From Eledone cirrhosa (Eukaryota > Mollusca > Cephalopoda > Octopoda > Eledonidae), in contig OZ024748.1 of assembly GCA_964016885.1 (NCBI GenBank), forward strand, positions 26,357,515-26,421,514: a DNA stretch of 64,000 nt, given 5' to 3'. This document shows positions 1 to 15,000 of this stretch, one piece after another; the first letter of the stretch is position 1; every line of letters starts with the position of its first letter. The notes beneath the pieces were generated by a model. It saw only the letters and a program-made list of their open reading frames with translations, had not been told where the DNA came from and did no database searches. The translations under genes and the position numbers were made by a program.

Positions 1-53
1 CAGAAATTACACCACAACTAACAACATCTCCTGAAGAAACAACTCTGTCTACT
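1..53 (+). repeat. Partial unit at left edge
   Basis: Bases 3-53 encode the last 17 residues of a unit, EITPQL followed by TTSPEETTLST, of the PQL type. The array therefore continues to the left of the window, and neither the start of the array nor the 5' end of the gene is here. Confidence 0.95.
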
Positions 54-3000
54 CAGGTAGAGGACATCGAAAGGGTGACACCAACACAAGTTGCTAGCAC
101 AATGCATACATCACCTGAAACAACAGTTGTTTCATCTCCAGAACACACCTCTATAACACCTACAGATGAACTTACTAGTATTGAATATACAACGGTGACA
201 TCAACTGAAACACCACTACCTATAAAGACACCTACAAGCACAGCTGAAAAGATCACTGAAACTATAACAGACACAACAGCAACAACATCACAGCTTCCTT
301 CAACAAGTGAAATCCATATAGAAACTCCTAAATCTACTTCTGAACTGCCTCATATAACTGACATTGAAACAAGTACAGTAGAAAGAACAACACAAGTTAC
401 AGATATTGAAACTGAGCGCACAACTCGGACAGAAATTACATCACAACAAACAACATCTCCTGAAGAAACAACACTGTCTACTCAGGTAGAGGACATCGAA
501 AGGGTGACACCAACACAAGTTGCTAGCACAATGCATACATCACCTGAAACAACAGTTGTTTCATCTCCAGAACACACCTCTATAACACCTACAGATGAAC
601 TTACTAGTATTGAATATACAACTGTGACATCAACTGAAACACCACTACCTATAAAGACACCTACAAGCACAGCTGAAAAGATCACTGAAACTATAACAGA
701 CACAACAGCAACAACATCACAGCTTCCTTCAACAAGTGAAATCCATATAGAAACTCCTAAATCTACTTCTGAACTGCCTCATATAACTGACATTGAAACA
801 AGTACAGTGGAAAGAACAACACAAGTTACAGATATTGAAACTGAGCGCACAACTCGGACAGAAATTACATCACAACAAACAACATCTCCTGAAGAAACAA
901 CACTGTCTACTCAGGTAGAGGACATCGTAAAGGTGACACCAACACAAGTTGCTAGCACAATGCATACATCACCTGAAACGACAGTTGTTTCATCTCCAGA
1001 ACACACCTCTATAACACCTACAGATGAACTTACTAGTATTGAATATAGAACTGAGACATCAACTGAAAAACCACTACCTATAAAGACACCTACAAGCACA
1101 GCAGAAAAGATCACTGAAACTAGAACAGACACAACAGCAACAACATCACAGCTTCCTTTAACAAGTGAAATCCATATAGAAACTCCTAAATCTACTTCTG
1201 AACTGCCTCATATAACTGACATTGAAACAAGTACAGTGGAAAGAACAACACAAATTACAGATATTGAAACTGAACGCACAACTCCGACAGAAATTACACA
1301 ACAACTAACAACATCTCCTGAAGAAACAACTCTGTCTACTCAGGTAGAGGACATCGAAAGGGTGACACCAACACAAGTTGCTAGCACAATGCATACATCA
1401 CCTGAAACAACAGTTGTTTCATCTCCAGAACACACCTCTATAACACCTACAGATGAACTTACTAGTATTGAATATACAACTGAGACATCAACTGAAAAAC
1501 CACTACTTATCAAGACACCTACAAGCACAGCAGAAAAGATCACTGAAACTATAACAGACACAACAGCAACAACATCACAGCTTCCTTCAACAAGTGAAAT
1601 CCATATAGAAACTCCTAAATCTACTTCTGAACTGCCTCATATAACTGACATTGAAACAAGTACAATGGAAAGAACAACACAAATTACAGATATTGAAACT
1701 GAACGCACAACTCAGACAGAAATTACACCACAACTAACAACATCTCCTGAAGAAACCACTCTGTCTACTCAGGTAGAGGACATCGAAAAGGTGACACCAA
1801 CACAAGTTGCTAGCACAATGCATACATCACCTGAAACAACAGTTGTTTCATCTGCAGAACACACCTCTATAACACCTACAGATGAACTTACTAGTATTGA
1901 ATATAGAACTGAGACATCAACTGAAAAACCACTACCTGTAAAGACACCTACAAGCACAGCAGAAAAGATCACTGAAACTAGAACAGACACAACAGCAACA
2001 ACATCACAGCTTCCTTTAACAAGTGAAATCCATATAGAAACTCCTAAATCTACTTCTGAACTGCCTCATATAACTGACATTGAAACAAGTACAGTGGAAA
2101 GAACAACACAAATTACAGATATTGAAACTGAACGCACAACTCAGACAGAAATTACACCACAACTAACAACATCTCCTGAAGAAACAACTCTGTCTACTCA
2201 TGTAGAGGACATCGAAAGGGTGACACCAACACAAGTTGCTAGCACAATGCATACATCACCTGAAACAACAGTTGTTTCATCTCCAGAACACACCTCTATA
2301 ACACCTACAGATGAATTTACTAGTATTGAATATACAACTGTGACATCAACTGAAACACCACTACCTATAAAGACACCTACAAGCACAGCTGAAAAGATCA
2401 CTGAAACTATAACAGACACAACAGCAACAACATCACAGCTTCCTTCAACAAGTGAAATCCATATAGAAACTCCTAAATCTACTTCTGAACTGCCTCATAT
2501 AACTGACATTGAAACAAGTACAGTAGAAAGAACAACACAAGTTACAGATATTGAAACTGAGCGCACAACTCGGACAGAAATTACATCACAACAAACAACA
2601 TCTCCTGAAGAAACAACACTGTCTACTCAGGTAGAGGACATCGTAAAGGTGACACCAACACAAGTTGCTAGCACAATGCATACATCACCTGAAACAACAG
2701 TTGTTTCATCTCCAGAACACACCTCTATAACACCTACAGATGAACTTACTAGTATTGAATATAGAACTGAGACATCAACTGAAAAACCACTACCTATCAA
2801 GACACCTACAAGCACAGCAGAAAAGATCACTGAAACTATAACTGACACAGCAGCAACAACATCACAGCTTCCTTCAACAAGTGAAATCCATATAGAAACT
2901 CCTAAATCTACTTCTGAACTGCCTCATATAACTGACATTGAAACAAGTACAGTGGAAAGAACAACACAAATTACAGATCTTGAAACTGAACGCACAACTC

Positions 3001-6000
3001 AGACAGAAATTACACCACAACTAACAACATCTCCTGAAGAAACAACTCTGTCTACTCAGGTAGAGGACATCGAAAAGGTGACACCAACACAAGTTGCTAG
3101 CACAATGCATACATCACCTGAAACAACAGTTGTTTCATCTCCAGAACACACCTCTATAACACCTACAGATGAACTTACTAGTATTGAATATATAACTGAG
3201 ACATCAACTGAAAAACCACTACCTATCAAGACACCTACAAGCACAGCAGAAAAGATCACTGAAACTATAACAGACACAACAGCAACAACATCACAGCTTC
3301 CTTCAACAAGTGAAATCAATATAGAAACTCCTAAATCTACTTCTGAACTGCCTCATATAACTGACATTGAAACAAGTACAGTGGAAAGGACAACAAAAAT
3401 TACAGATATTGAAACTGAACGCACAACTCAGACAGAAATTACACCACAACTAACAACATCTCCTGAAGAAACCACTCTGTCTACTCAGGTAGAGGACATC
3501 GTAAAGGTGACACCAACACAAGTTGCTAGCACAATGCATACATCACCTGAAACAACAGTTGTTTCATCTCCAGAACACACCTCTATAACACCTACAGATG
3601 AACTTACTAGTATTGAATATAGAACTGAGACATCAACTGAAAAACCACTACCTATCAAGACACCTACAAGCACAGCAGAAAAGATCACTGAAACTATAAC
3701 TGACACAGCAGCAACAACATCACAGCTTCCTTCAACAAGTGAAATCCATATAGAAACTCCTAAATCTACTTCTGAACTGCCTCATATAACTGACATTGAA
3801 ACAAGTACAGTGGAAAGAACAACACAAATTACAGATCTTGAAACTGAACGCACAACTCAGACAGAAATTACACCACAACTAACAACATCTCCTGAAGAAA
3901 CAACTCTGTCTACTCAGGTAGAGGACATCGAAAAGGTGACACCAACACAAGTTGCTAGCACAATGCATACATCACCTGAAACAACAGTTGTTTCATCTCC
4001 AGAACACACCTCTATAACACCTACAGATGAACTTACTAGTATTGAATATATAACTGAGACATCAACTGAAAAACCACTACCTATCAAGACACCTACAAGC
4101 ACAGCAGAAAAGATCACTGAAACTATAACAGACACAACAGCAACAACATCACAGCTTCCTTCAACAAGTGAAATCCATATAGAAACTCCTAAATCTACTT
4201 CTGAACTGCCTCATATAACTGACATTGAAACAAGTACAGTGGAAAGAACAACACAAATTACAGATATTGAAACTGAACGCACAACTCAGACAGAAATTAC
4301 ACCACAACTAACAACATCTCCTGAAGAAACAACTCTGACTACTCAGGTAGAGGACATCGAAAGGGTGACACCAACACAAGTTGCTAGCACAATGCATACA
4401 TCACCTGAAACAACAGTTGTTTCATCTCCAGAACACACCTCTATAACACCTACAGATGAACTTACTAGTATTGAATATACAACTGTGACATCAACTGAAA
4501 CACCACTACCTATAAAGACACCTACAAGCACAGCTGAAAAGATCACTGAAACTATAACAGACACAACAGCAACAACATCACAGCTTACTTCAACAAGTGA
4601 AATCCATATAGAAACTCCTAAATCTACTTCTGAACTGCCTCATATAACTGACATTGAAACAAGTACAGTGGAAAGAACAACACAAGTTACAGATATTGAA
4701 ACTGAGCGCACAACTCGGACAGAAATTACATCACAACAAACAACATCTCCTGAAGAAACAACACTGTCTACTCAGGTAGAGGACATCGTAAAGGTGACAC
4801 CAACAAAAGTTGCTAGCACAATGCATACATCACCTGAAACGACAGTTGTTTCATCTCCAGAACACACCTCTATAACACCTACAGATGAACTTACTAGTAT
4901 TGAATATACAACTGAGACATCAACTGAAAAACCACTACCTATCAAGACACCTACAAGCACAGCAGAAAAGATCACTGAAACTATAACAGACACAACAGCA
5001 ACAACATCACAGCTTCCTTCAACAAGTGAAATCAATATAGAAACTCCTAAATCTACTTCTGAACTGCCTCATATAACTGACATTGAAACAAGTACAGTGG
5101 AAAGGACAACACAAATTACAGATATTGAAACTGAACGCACAACTCAGACAGAAATTACACCACAACTAACAACATCTCCTGAAGAAACAACTCTGTCTAC
5201 TCAGGTAGAGGACATCGAAAGGGTGACACCAACACAAGTTGCTAGCACAATGCATACATCACCTGAAACAACAGTTGTTTCATCTCCAGAACACACCTCT
5301 ATAACACCTACAGATGAACTTACTAGTATTGAATATACAACTGTGACATCAACTGAAACACCACTACCTATAAAGACACCTACAAGCACAGCTGAAAAGA
5401 TCACTGAAACTATAACAGACACAACAGCAACAACATCACAGCTTCCTTCAACAAGTGAAATCCATATAGAAACTCCTAAATCTACTTCTGAACTGCCTCA
5501 TATAACTGACATTGAAACAAGTACAGTGGAAAGAACAACACAAGTTACAGATATTGAAACTGAGCGCACAACTCGGACAGGAATTACATTACAACAAACA
5601 ACATCTCCTGAAGAAACAACACTGTCTACTCAGGTAGAGGACGTCGTAAAGGTGACACCAACACAAGTTGCTAGCACAATGCATACATCACCTGAAACAA
5701 CAGTTGTTTCATCTCCAGAACACACCTCTATAACACCTACAGATGAACTTACTAGTATTGAATATAGAACTGAGACATCAACTGAAAAATCACTACCTAC
5801 GATAACACCTAGAAGCACAGCAGAAAAGATCACTGAAACTATAACAGACACAACAGCAACAACATCACAGCTTCCTTCAACAAGTGAAATCCATATAGAA
5901 ACTCCTAAATCTACTTCTGAACTGCCTCATATAACTGACATTGAAACAAGTACAGTGGAAAGGACAACACAAATTACAGATATTGAAACTGAACGCACAA

Positions 6001-9000
6001 CTCAGACAGAAATTACACCACAACTAACAACATCTCCTGAAGAAACAACTCTGTCTACTCAGGTAGAGGACATCGTAAAGGTGACACCAACACAAGTTGC
6101 TAGCACAATGCATACATCACCTGAAACAACAGTTGTTTCATCTCCAGAACACACCTCTATAACACCTACAGATGAACTTACTAGTATTGAATATAGAACT
6201 GAGACATCAACTGAAAAACCACTACCTATCAAGACACCTACAAGCACAGCAGAAAAGATCACTGAAACTATAACTGACACAGCAGCAACAACATCACAGC
6301 TTCCTTCAACAAGTGAAATCCATATAGAAACTCCTAAATCTACTTCTGAACTGCCTCATATAACTGACATTGAAACAAGTACAGTGGAAAGAACAACACA
6401 AATTACAGATCTTGAAACTGAACGCACAACTCAGACAGAAATTACACCACAACTAACAACATCTCCTGAAGAAACAACTCTGTCTACTCAGGTAGAGGAC
6501 ATCGAAAAGGTGACACCAACACAAGTTGCTAGCACAATGCATACATCACCTGAAACAACAGTTGTTTCATCTCCAGAACACACCTCTATAACACCTACAG
6601 ATGAACTTACTAGTATTGAATATATAACTGAGACATCAACTGAAAAACCACTACCTATCAAGACACCTACAAGCACAGCAGAAAAGATCACTGAAACTAT
6701 AACAGACACAACAGCAACAACATCACAGCTTCCTTCAACAAGTGAAATCAATATAGAAACTCCTAAATCTACTTCTGAACTGCCTCATATAACTGACATT
6801 GAAACAAGTACAGTGGAAAGGACAACACAAATTACAGATATTGAAACTGAACGCACAACTCAGACAGAAATTACACCACAACTAACAACATCTCCTGAAG
6901 AAACAACTCTGTCTACTCAGGTAGAGGACATCGAAAGGGTGACACCAACACAAGTTGCTAGCACAATGCATACATCACCTGAAACAACAGTTGTTTCATC
7001 TCCAGAACACACCTCTATAACACCTACAGATGAACTTACTAGTATTGAATATACAACTGAGACATCAACTGAAAAACCACTACCTATCAAGACACCTACA
7101 AGCACAGCAGAAAAGATAACTGAAACTAGAACAGACACAACAGCAACAACATCACAGCTTCCTTCAACAAGTGAAATCCATATAGAAACTCCTAAATCTA
7201 CTTCTGAACTGCCTCATATAACTGACATTGAAACAAGTACAATGGAAAGAACAACACAAATTACAGATATTGAAACTGAACGCACAACTCAGACAGAAAT
7301 TACACCACAACTAACAACATCTCCTGAAGAAACCACTCTGTCTACTCAGGTAGAGGACATCGTAAAGGTGACACCAACACAAGTTGCTAGCACAATGCAT
7401 ACATCACCTGAAACAACAGTTGTTTCATCTCCAGAACACACCTCTATAACACCTACAGATGAACTTACTAGTATTGAATATAGAACTGAGACATCAACTG
7501 AAAAACCACTACCTATCAAGACACCTACAAGCACAGCAGAAAAGATCACTGAAACTATAACTGACACAGCAGCAACAACATCACAGCTTCCTTCAACAAG
7601 TGAAATCCATATAGAAACTCCTAAATCTACTTCTGAACTGCCTCATATAACTGACATTGAAACAAGTACAGTGGAAAGAACAACACAAATTACAGATCTT
7701 GAAACTGAACGCACAACTCAGACAGAAATTACACCACAACTAACAACATCTCCTGAAGAAACAACTCTGTCTACTCAGGTAGAGGACATCGAAAAGGTGA
7801 CACCAACACAAGTTGCTAGCACAATGCATACATCACCTGAAACAACAGTTGTTTCATCTCCAGAACACACCTCTATAACACCTACAGATGAACTTACTAG
7901 TATTGAATATATAACTGAGACATCAACTGAAAAACCACTACCTATCAAGACACCTACAAGCACAGCAGAAAAGATCACTGAAACTATAACAGACACAACA
8001 GCAACAACATCACAGCTTCCTTCAACAAGTGAAATCCATATAGAAACTCCTAAATCTACTTCTGAACTGCCTCATATAACTGACATTGAAACAAGTACAG
8101 TGGAAAGAACAACACAAATTACAGATATTGAAACTGAACGCACAACTCAGACAGAAATTACACCACAACTAACAACATCTCCTGAAGAAACAACTCTGTC
8201 TACTCAGGTAGAGGACATCGAAAGGGTGACACCAACACAAGTTGCTAGCACAATGCATACATCACCTGAAACAACAGTTGTTTCATCTCCAGAACACACC
8301 TCTATAACACCTACAGATGAACTTACTAGTATTGAATATACAACTGTGACATCAACTGAAACACCACTACCTATAAAGACACCTACAAGCACAGCTGAAA
8401 AGATCACTGAAACTATAACAGACACAACAGCAACAACATCACAGCTTCCTTCAACAAGTGAAATCCATATAGAAACTCCTAAATCTACTTCTGAACTGCC
8501 TCATATAACTGACATTGAAACAAGTACAGTGGAAAGAACAACACAAGTTACAGATATTGAAACTGAGCGCACAACTCGGACAGGAATTACATTACAACAA
8601 ACAACATCTCCTGAAGAAACAACACTGTCTACTCAGGTAGAGGACGTCGTAAAGGTGACACCAACACAAGTTGCTAGCACAATGCATACATCACCTGAAA
8701 CAACAGTTGTTTCATCTCCAGAACACACCTCTATAACACCTACAGATGAACTTACTAGTATTGAATATAGAACTGAGACATCAACTGAAAAATCACTACC
8801 TACGATAACACCTAGAAGCACAGCAGAAAAGATCACTGAAACTATAACAGACACAACAGCAACAACATCACAGCTTCCTTCAACAAGTGAAATCCATATA
8901 GAAACTCCTAAATCTACTTCTGAACTGCCTCATATAACTGACATTGAAACAAGTACAGTGGAAAGGACAACACAAATTACAGATATTGAAACTGAACGCA

Positions 9001-12000
9001 CAACTCAGACAGAAATTACACCACAACTAACAACATCTCCTGAAGAAACAACTCTGTCTACTCAGGTAGAGGACATCGTAAAGGTGACACCAACACAAGT
9101 TGCTAGCACAATGCATACATCACCTGAAACAACAGTTGTTTCATCTCCAGAACACACCTCTATACCACCTACAGATGAAATTACTAGTATTGAATATACA
9201 ACTGAGACATCAACTGAAACACCACTACCTATAAAGACACCTACAAGCACAGCTGAAAAGATCACTGAAACTATAACAGACACAACAGCAACAACATCAC
9301 AGCTTCCTTCAACAAGTGAAATCCATATAGAAACTCCTAAATCTACTTCTGAACTGCCTCATATAACTGACATTGAAACAAGTACAGTGGAAAGAACAAC
9401 ACAAGTTACAGATATTGAAACGGAGCGCACAACTCGGACAGAAATTACATCACAACAAACAACATCTCCTGAAGAAACAACACTGTCTACTCAGGTAGAG
9501 GACATCGTAAAGGTGACACCAACACAAGTTGCTAGCACAATGCATACATCACCTGAAACAACAGTTGTTTCATCTCCAGAACACACCTCTATAACACCTA
9601 CAGATGAACTTACTAGTATTGAATATAGAACTGAGACATCAACTGAAAAACCACTACCTATAAAGACACCTACAAGCACAGCAGAAAAGATCACTGAAAC
9701 TAGAACAGACACAACAGCAACAACATCACAGCTTCCTTTAACAAGTGAAATCCATATAGAAACTCCTAAATCTACTTCTGAACTGCCTCATATAACAGAC
9801 ATTGAAACAAGTACAGTGGAAAGAACAACACAAATTACAGATATTGAAACTGAATGCACAACTCAGACAGAAATTACACCACAACTAACAACATCTCCTG
9901 AAGAAACAACTCTGTCTACTCAGGTAGAGGACATCGAAAGGGTGACACCAACACGAGTTGCTAGCACAATGCATACATCACCTGAAACAACAGTTGTTTC
10001 ATCTCCAGAACACACCTCTATAACACCTACAGATGAACTTACTAGTATTGAATATACAACTGTGACATCAACTGAAACACCACTACCTATAAAGACACCT
10101 ACAAGCACAGCTGAAAAGATCACTGAAACTATAACAGACACAACAGCAACAACATCACAGCTTCCTTCAACAAGTGAAATCCATATAGAAACTCCTAAAT
10201 CTACTTCTGAACTGCCTCATATAACTGACATTGAAACAAGTACAGTGGAAAGAACAACACAAGTTACAGATATTGAAACTGAGCGCACAACTCGGACAGA
10301 AATTACATCACAACAAACAACATCTCCTGAAGAAACAACACTGTCTACTCAGGTAGAGGACATCGTAAAGGTGAAACCAACACAAGTTGCTAGCACAATG
10401 CATACATCACCTGAAACAACAGTTGTTTCATCTCCAGAACACACCTCTATAACACCTACAGATGAACTTACTAGTATTGAATATAGGACTGAGACATCAA
10501 CTGAAAAATCACTACCTACGATAACACCTACAAGCACAGCAGAAAAGATCACTGAAACTAGAACAGACACAACACCAACAACATCACAGCTTCCTTCAAC
10601 AAGTGAAATCCATATAGAAACTCCTAAATCTACTTCTGAACTGCCTCATATAACTGACATTGAAACAAGTACAGTGGAAAGAACAACACAAATTACAGAT
10701 ATTGAAATTGAACGCACAACTCAGACAGAAATTACACCACAACAAACAACATCTCCTGAAGAAACAACTCTGTCTACTCAGGTAGAGGACATCGAAAGGG
10801 TGACACCAACACAAGTTGCTAGCACAATGCATACATCACCTGAAACAACAGTTGTTTCATCTCCAGAACACACCTCTATAACACCTACAGATGAACTTAC
10901 TAGTATTGAATATACAACTGAGACATCAACTGAAAAACCACTACCTATCAAGACACCTACAAGCACAGCAGAAAAGATCACTGAAACTAGAACAGACACA
11001 ACAGCCACAACATCACAGCTTCCTTTAACAAGTGAAATCCATATAGAAACTCCTAAATCTACTTCTGAACTGCCTCATATAACTGACATTGAAACAAGTA
11101 CAGTGGAAAGAACAACACAAGTTACAGATATTGAAACTGAGCGCACAACTCAGACAGAAATTACACCACAACAAACAACATCTCCTGAAGAAACAACACT
11201 GTCTACTCAGGTAGAGGACATCGTAAAGGTGACAGCAACACAAGTTGCTAGCACAATGCATACATCACCTGAAACGACAGTTGTTTCATCTCCTGAACAC
11301 ACCTCTATAACACCTACAGATGAACATACTAGTATTGAATATAGAACTGAGACATCAACTGAAAAACCACTACCTATAAAGACACCTACAAGCACAGCTG
11401 AAAAGATCACTGAAACTATAACAGACATAACAGCAACAACATCACAGCTTCCTTCAACAAGTGAAATCCATATAGAAACTCCTAAATCTACTTCTGAACT
11501 GCCTCATATAACTGACATTGAAACAAGTACAGTGGAAAGAACAACACACGTTACAGATATTGAAACTGAACGCACAACTCAGACAGAAATTACACCACAA
11601 CTAACAACATCTCCTGAAGAAAAAACTCTGTCTACTCAGGTAGAGGACATCGAAAAGGTGACACCAACACAAGTTGCTAGCACAATGCATACATCACCTG
11701 AAACAACAGTTGTTTCATCTCCTGAACACACTTCTATAACACCTACAGATGAACTCACTATTAAAGAATACATAACTGAGACATCAACAGAAAAATCACT
11801 ACCTATGACAACACCTACAAGCACAGCAGAAAAGATCACTGAAACTATAACAGACACAGCAGCAACAACATCACAGCTTCCTTCAACAAGTGAAATCCAT
11901 ATAGAAACTCCTAAATCTACTTCTGAACTGCCTCATATAACTGACATTGAAAAAAGTACAGTGGAAAGAACAACACAAGTTACAGATATTGAAACTGAGC

Positions 12001-15000
12001 GCACAACTCAGACAGAAATTACACAACAACAAACAACATCTCCTGAAGAAACAACACTGTCTACTCAGGTAGAGGACATCGTAAAGGTGACACCAACACA
12101 AGTTGCTAGCACAATGCATACATCACCTGAAACGACAGTTGTTTCATCTCCAGAACACACCTCTATAACACCTACAGATGAACTTACTAGTATTGAATAT
12201 ACAACTGAGACATCAACTGAAAAACCACTACCTATCAAGACACCTACAAGCACAGCAGAAAAGATCACTGAAACTATAACAGACACAGCAGCAACAACAT
12301 CACAGCTTCCTTCAACAAGTGAAATCCATATAGAAACTCCTAAATCTACTTCTGAACTGCCTCATATAACTGACATTGAAACAAGTACAGTGGAAGGAAC
12401 AACACAAATTACAGATCTTCAAACTGAACGCACAACTCAGACAGAAATTACACCACAACTAACAACATCTCCTGAAGAAACAACTCTGTCTACTCAGGTA
12501 GAGGACATCGAAAAGGTGACACCAACACAAGTTGCTAGCACAATGCATACATCACCTGAAACAACAGTTGTTTCATCTCCAGAACACACCTCTATAACAC
12601 CTACAGATGAACTTACTAGTATTGAATATACAACTGAGACATCAACTGAAAAACCACTACCTATCAAGACACCTACAAGCACAGCAGAAAAGATCACTGA
12701 AACTAGAACAGACACAACAGTAACGACATCACAGCTTCCTTTAACAAGTGAAATCCATATAGAAACTCCTAAATCTACTTCTGAACTGCCTCATATAACT
12801 GACATTGAAACAAGTACAGTGGAAAGAACAACACAAATTACAGATATTGAAACTGAACGCACAACTCAGACAGAAATTACACCACAACTAACAACATCTC
12901 CTGAAGAAACAACTCTGTCTACTCAGGTAGAGGACATCGAAAGGGTGACACCAACACAAGTTGCTAGCACAATGCATACATCACCTGAAACAACAGTTGT
13001 TTCATCTCCAGAACACACCTCTATAACACCTACAGATGAACTTACTAGTATTGAATATACAACTGAGACATCAACTGAAAAACCACTACCTATCAAGACA
13101 CCTACAAGCACAGCAGAACAGATCACTGAAACTAGAACAGACACAACAGCCACAACATCACAGCTTCCTTTAACAAGTGAAATCCATATAGAAACTCCTA
13201 AATCTACTTCTGAACTGCCTCATATAACTGACATTGAAACAAGTACAGTGGAAAGAACAACACACGTTACAGATATTGAAACTGAGCGCACAACTCAGAC
13301 AGAAATTACACCACAACAAACAACATCTCCTGAAGAAACAACTCTGTCTACTCAGGTAGAGGACATCGTAAAGGTGACACCAACACAAGTTGCTAGCACA
13401 ATGCATACATCACCTGAAACGACAGTTGTTTCATCTCCAGAACACACCTCTATAACACCTACAGATGAACTTACTAGTATTGAATATACAACTGAGACAT
13501 CAACTGAAAAACCACTACCTATCAAGACACCTACAAGCACAGCAGAAAAGATCACTGAAACTATAACAGACACAGCAGCAACAACATCACAGCTTCCTTC
13601 AACAAGTGAAATCCATATAGAAACTCCTAAATCTACTTCTGAACTGCCTCATATAACTGACATTGAAACAAGTACAGTGGAAGGAACAACACAAATTACA
13701 GATCTTGAAACTGAACGCACAACTCAGACAGAAATTACACCACAACTAACAACATCTCCTGAAGAAACAACTCTGTCTACTCAGGTAGAGGACATCGAAA
13801 AGGTGACACCAACACAAGTTGCTAGCACAATGCATACATCACCTGAAACAACAGTTGTTTCATCTCCAGAACACACCTCTATAACACCTACAGATGAACT
13901 TACTAGTATTGAATATACAACTGAGACATCAACTGAAAAACCACTACCTATCAAGACACCTACAAGCACAGCAGAAAAGATCACTGAAACTAGAACAGAC
14001 ACAACAGTAACGACATCACAGCTTCCTTTAACAAGTGAAATCCATATAGAAACTCCTAAATCTACTTCTGAACTGCCTCATATAACTGACATTGAAACAA
14101 GTACAGTGGAAAGAACAACACAAATTACAGATATTGAAACTGAACGCACAACTCAGACAGAAATTACACCACAACTAACAACATCTCCTGAAGAAACAAC
14201 TCTGTCTACTCAGGTAGAGGACATCGAAAGGGTGACACCAACACAAGTTGCTAGCACAATGCATACATCACCTGAAACAACAGTTGTTTCATCTCCAGAA
14301 CACACCTCTATAACACCTACAGATGAACTTACTAGTATTGAATATACAACTGAGACATCAACTGAAAAACCACTACCTATCAAGACACCTACAAGCACAG
14401 CAGAACAGATCACTGAAACTAGAACAGACACAACAGCCACAACATCACAGCTTCCTTTAACAAGTGAAATCCATATAGAAACTCCTAAATCTACTTCTGA
14501 ACTGCCTCATATAACTGACATTGAAACAAGTACAGTGGAAAGAACAACACACGTTACAGATATTGAAACTGAGCGCACAACTCAGACAGAAATTACACCA
14601 CAACAAACAACATCTCCTGAAGAAACAACACTGTCTACTCAGGTAGAGGACATCGTAAAGGTGACAGCAACACAAGTTGCTAGCACAATGCATACATCAC
14701 CTGAAACGACAGTTGTTTCATCTCCTGAACACACCTCTATAACACCTACAGATGAACATACTAGTATTGAATATAGAACTGAGACATCAACTGAAAAACC
14801 ACTACCTATAAAGACACCTACAAGCACAGTTGAAAAGATCACTGAAACTATAACAGACATAACAGCTACAACATCACAGCTTCCTTCAACAAGTGAAATC
14901 CATATAGAAACTCCTAAATCTACTTCTGAAATGCCACATATAACTGACATTGAAACAAGTACAGTGGAAAGAACAACACACGTTACAGATATTGAAACTG

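Noticed and set aside
102..104. In-frame ATG in each unit as a possible translation start
   Set aside because: The frame is open upstream of every one of them, and the ATG recurs in nearly all units. They are internal Met codons.
90..110. Palindromic hexamers gctagc and atgcat, and actagt further on, in each unit as possible regulatory or recombination sites
   Set aside because: They recur because the unit recurs and are explained by codons for ASTMH and TS. There is nothing to separate a binding site from coding sequence. They are useful only as regular landmarks.
9855..9857. Single Cys codon (tgc) in TECTT
   Set aside because: It is a lone CpG-type change of the usual cgc Arg codon in one unit. 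With no partner Cys nearby it has no evident structural meaning.
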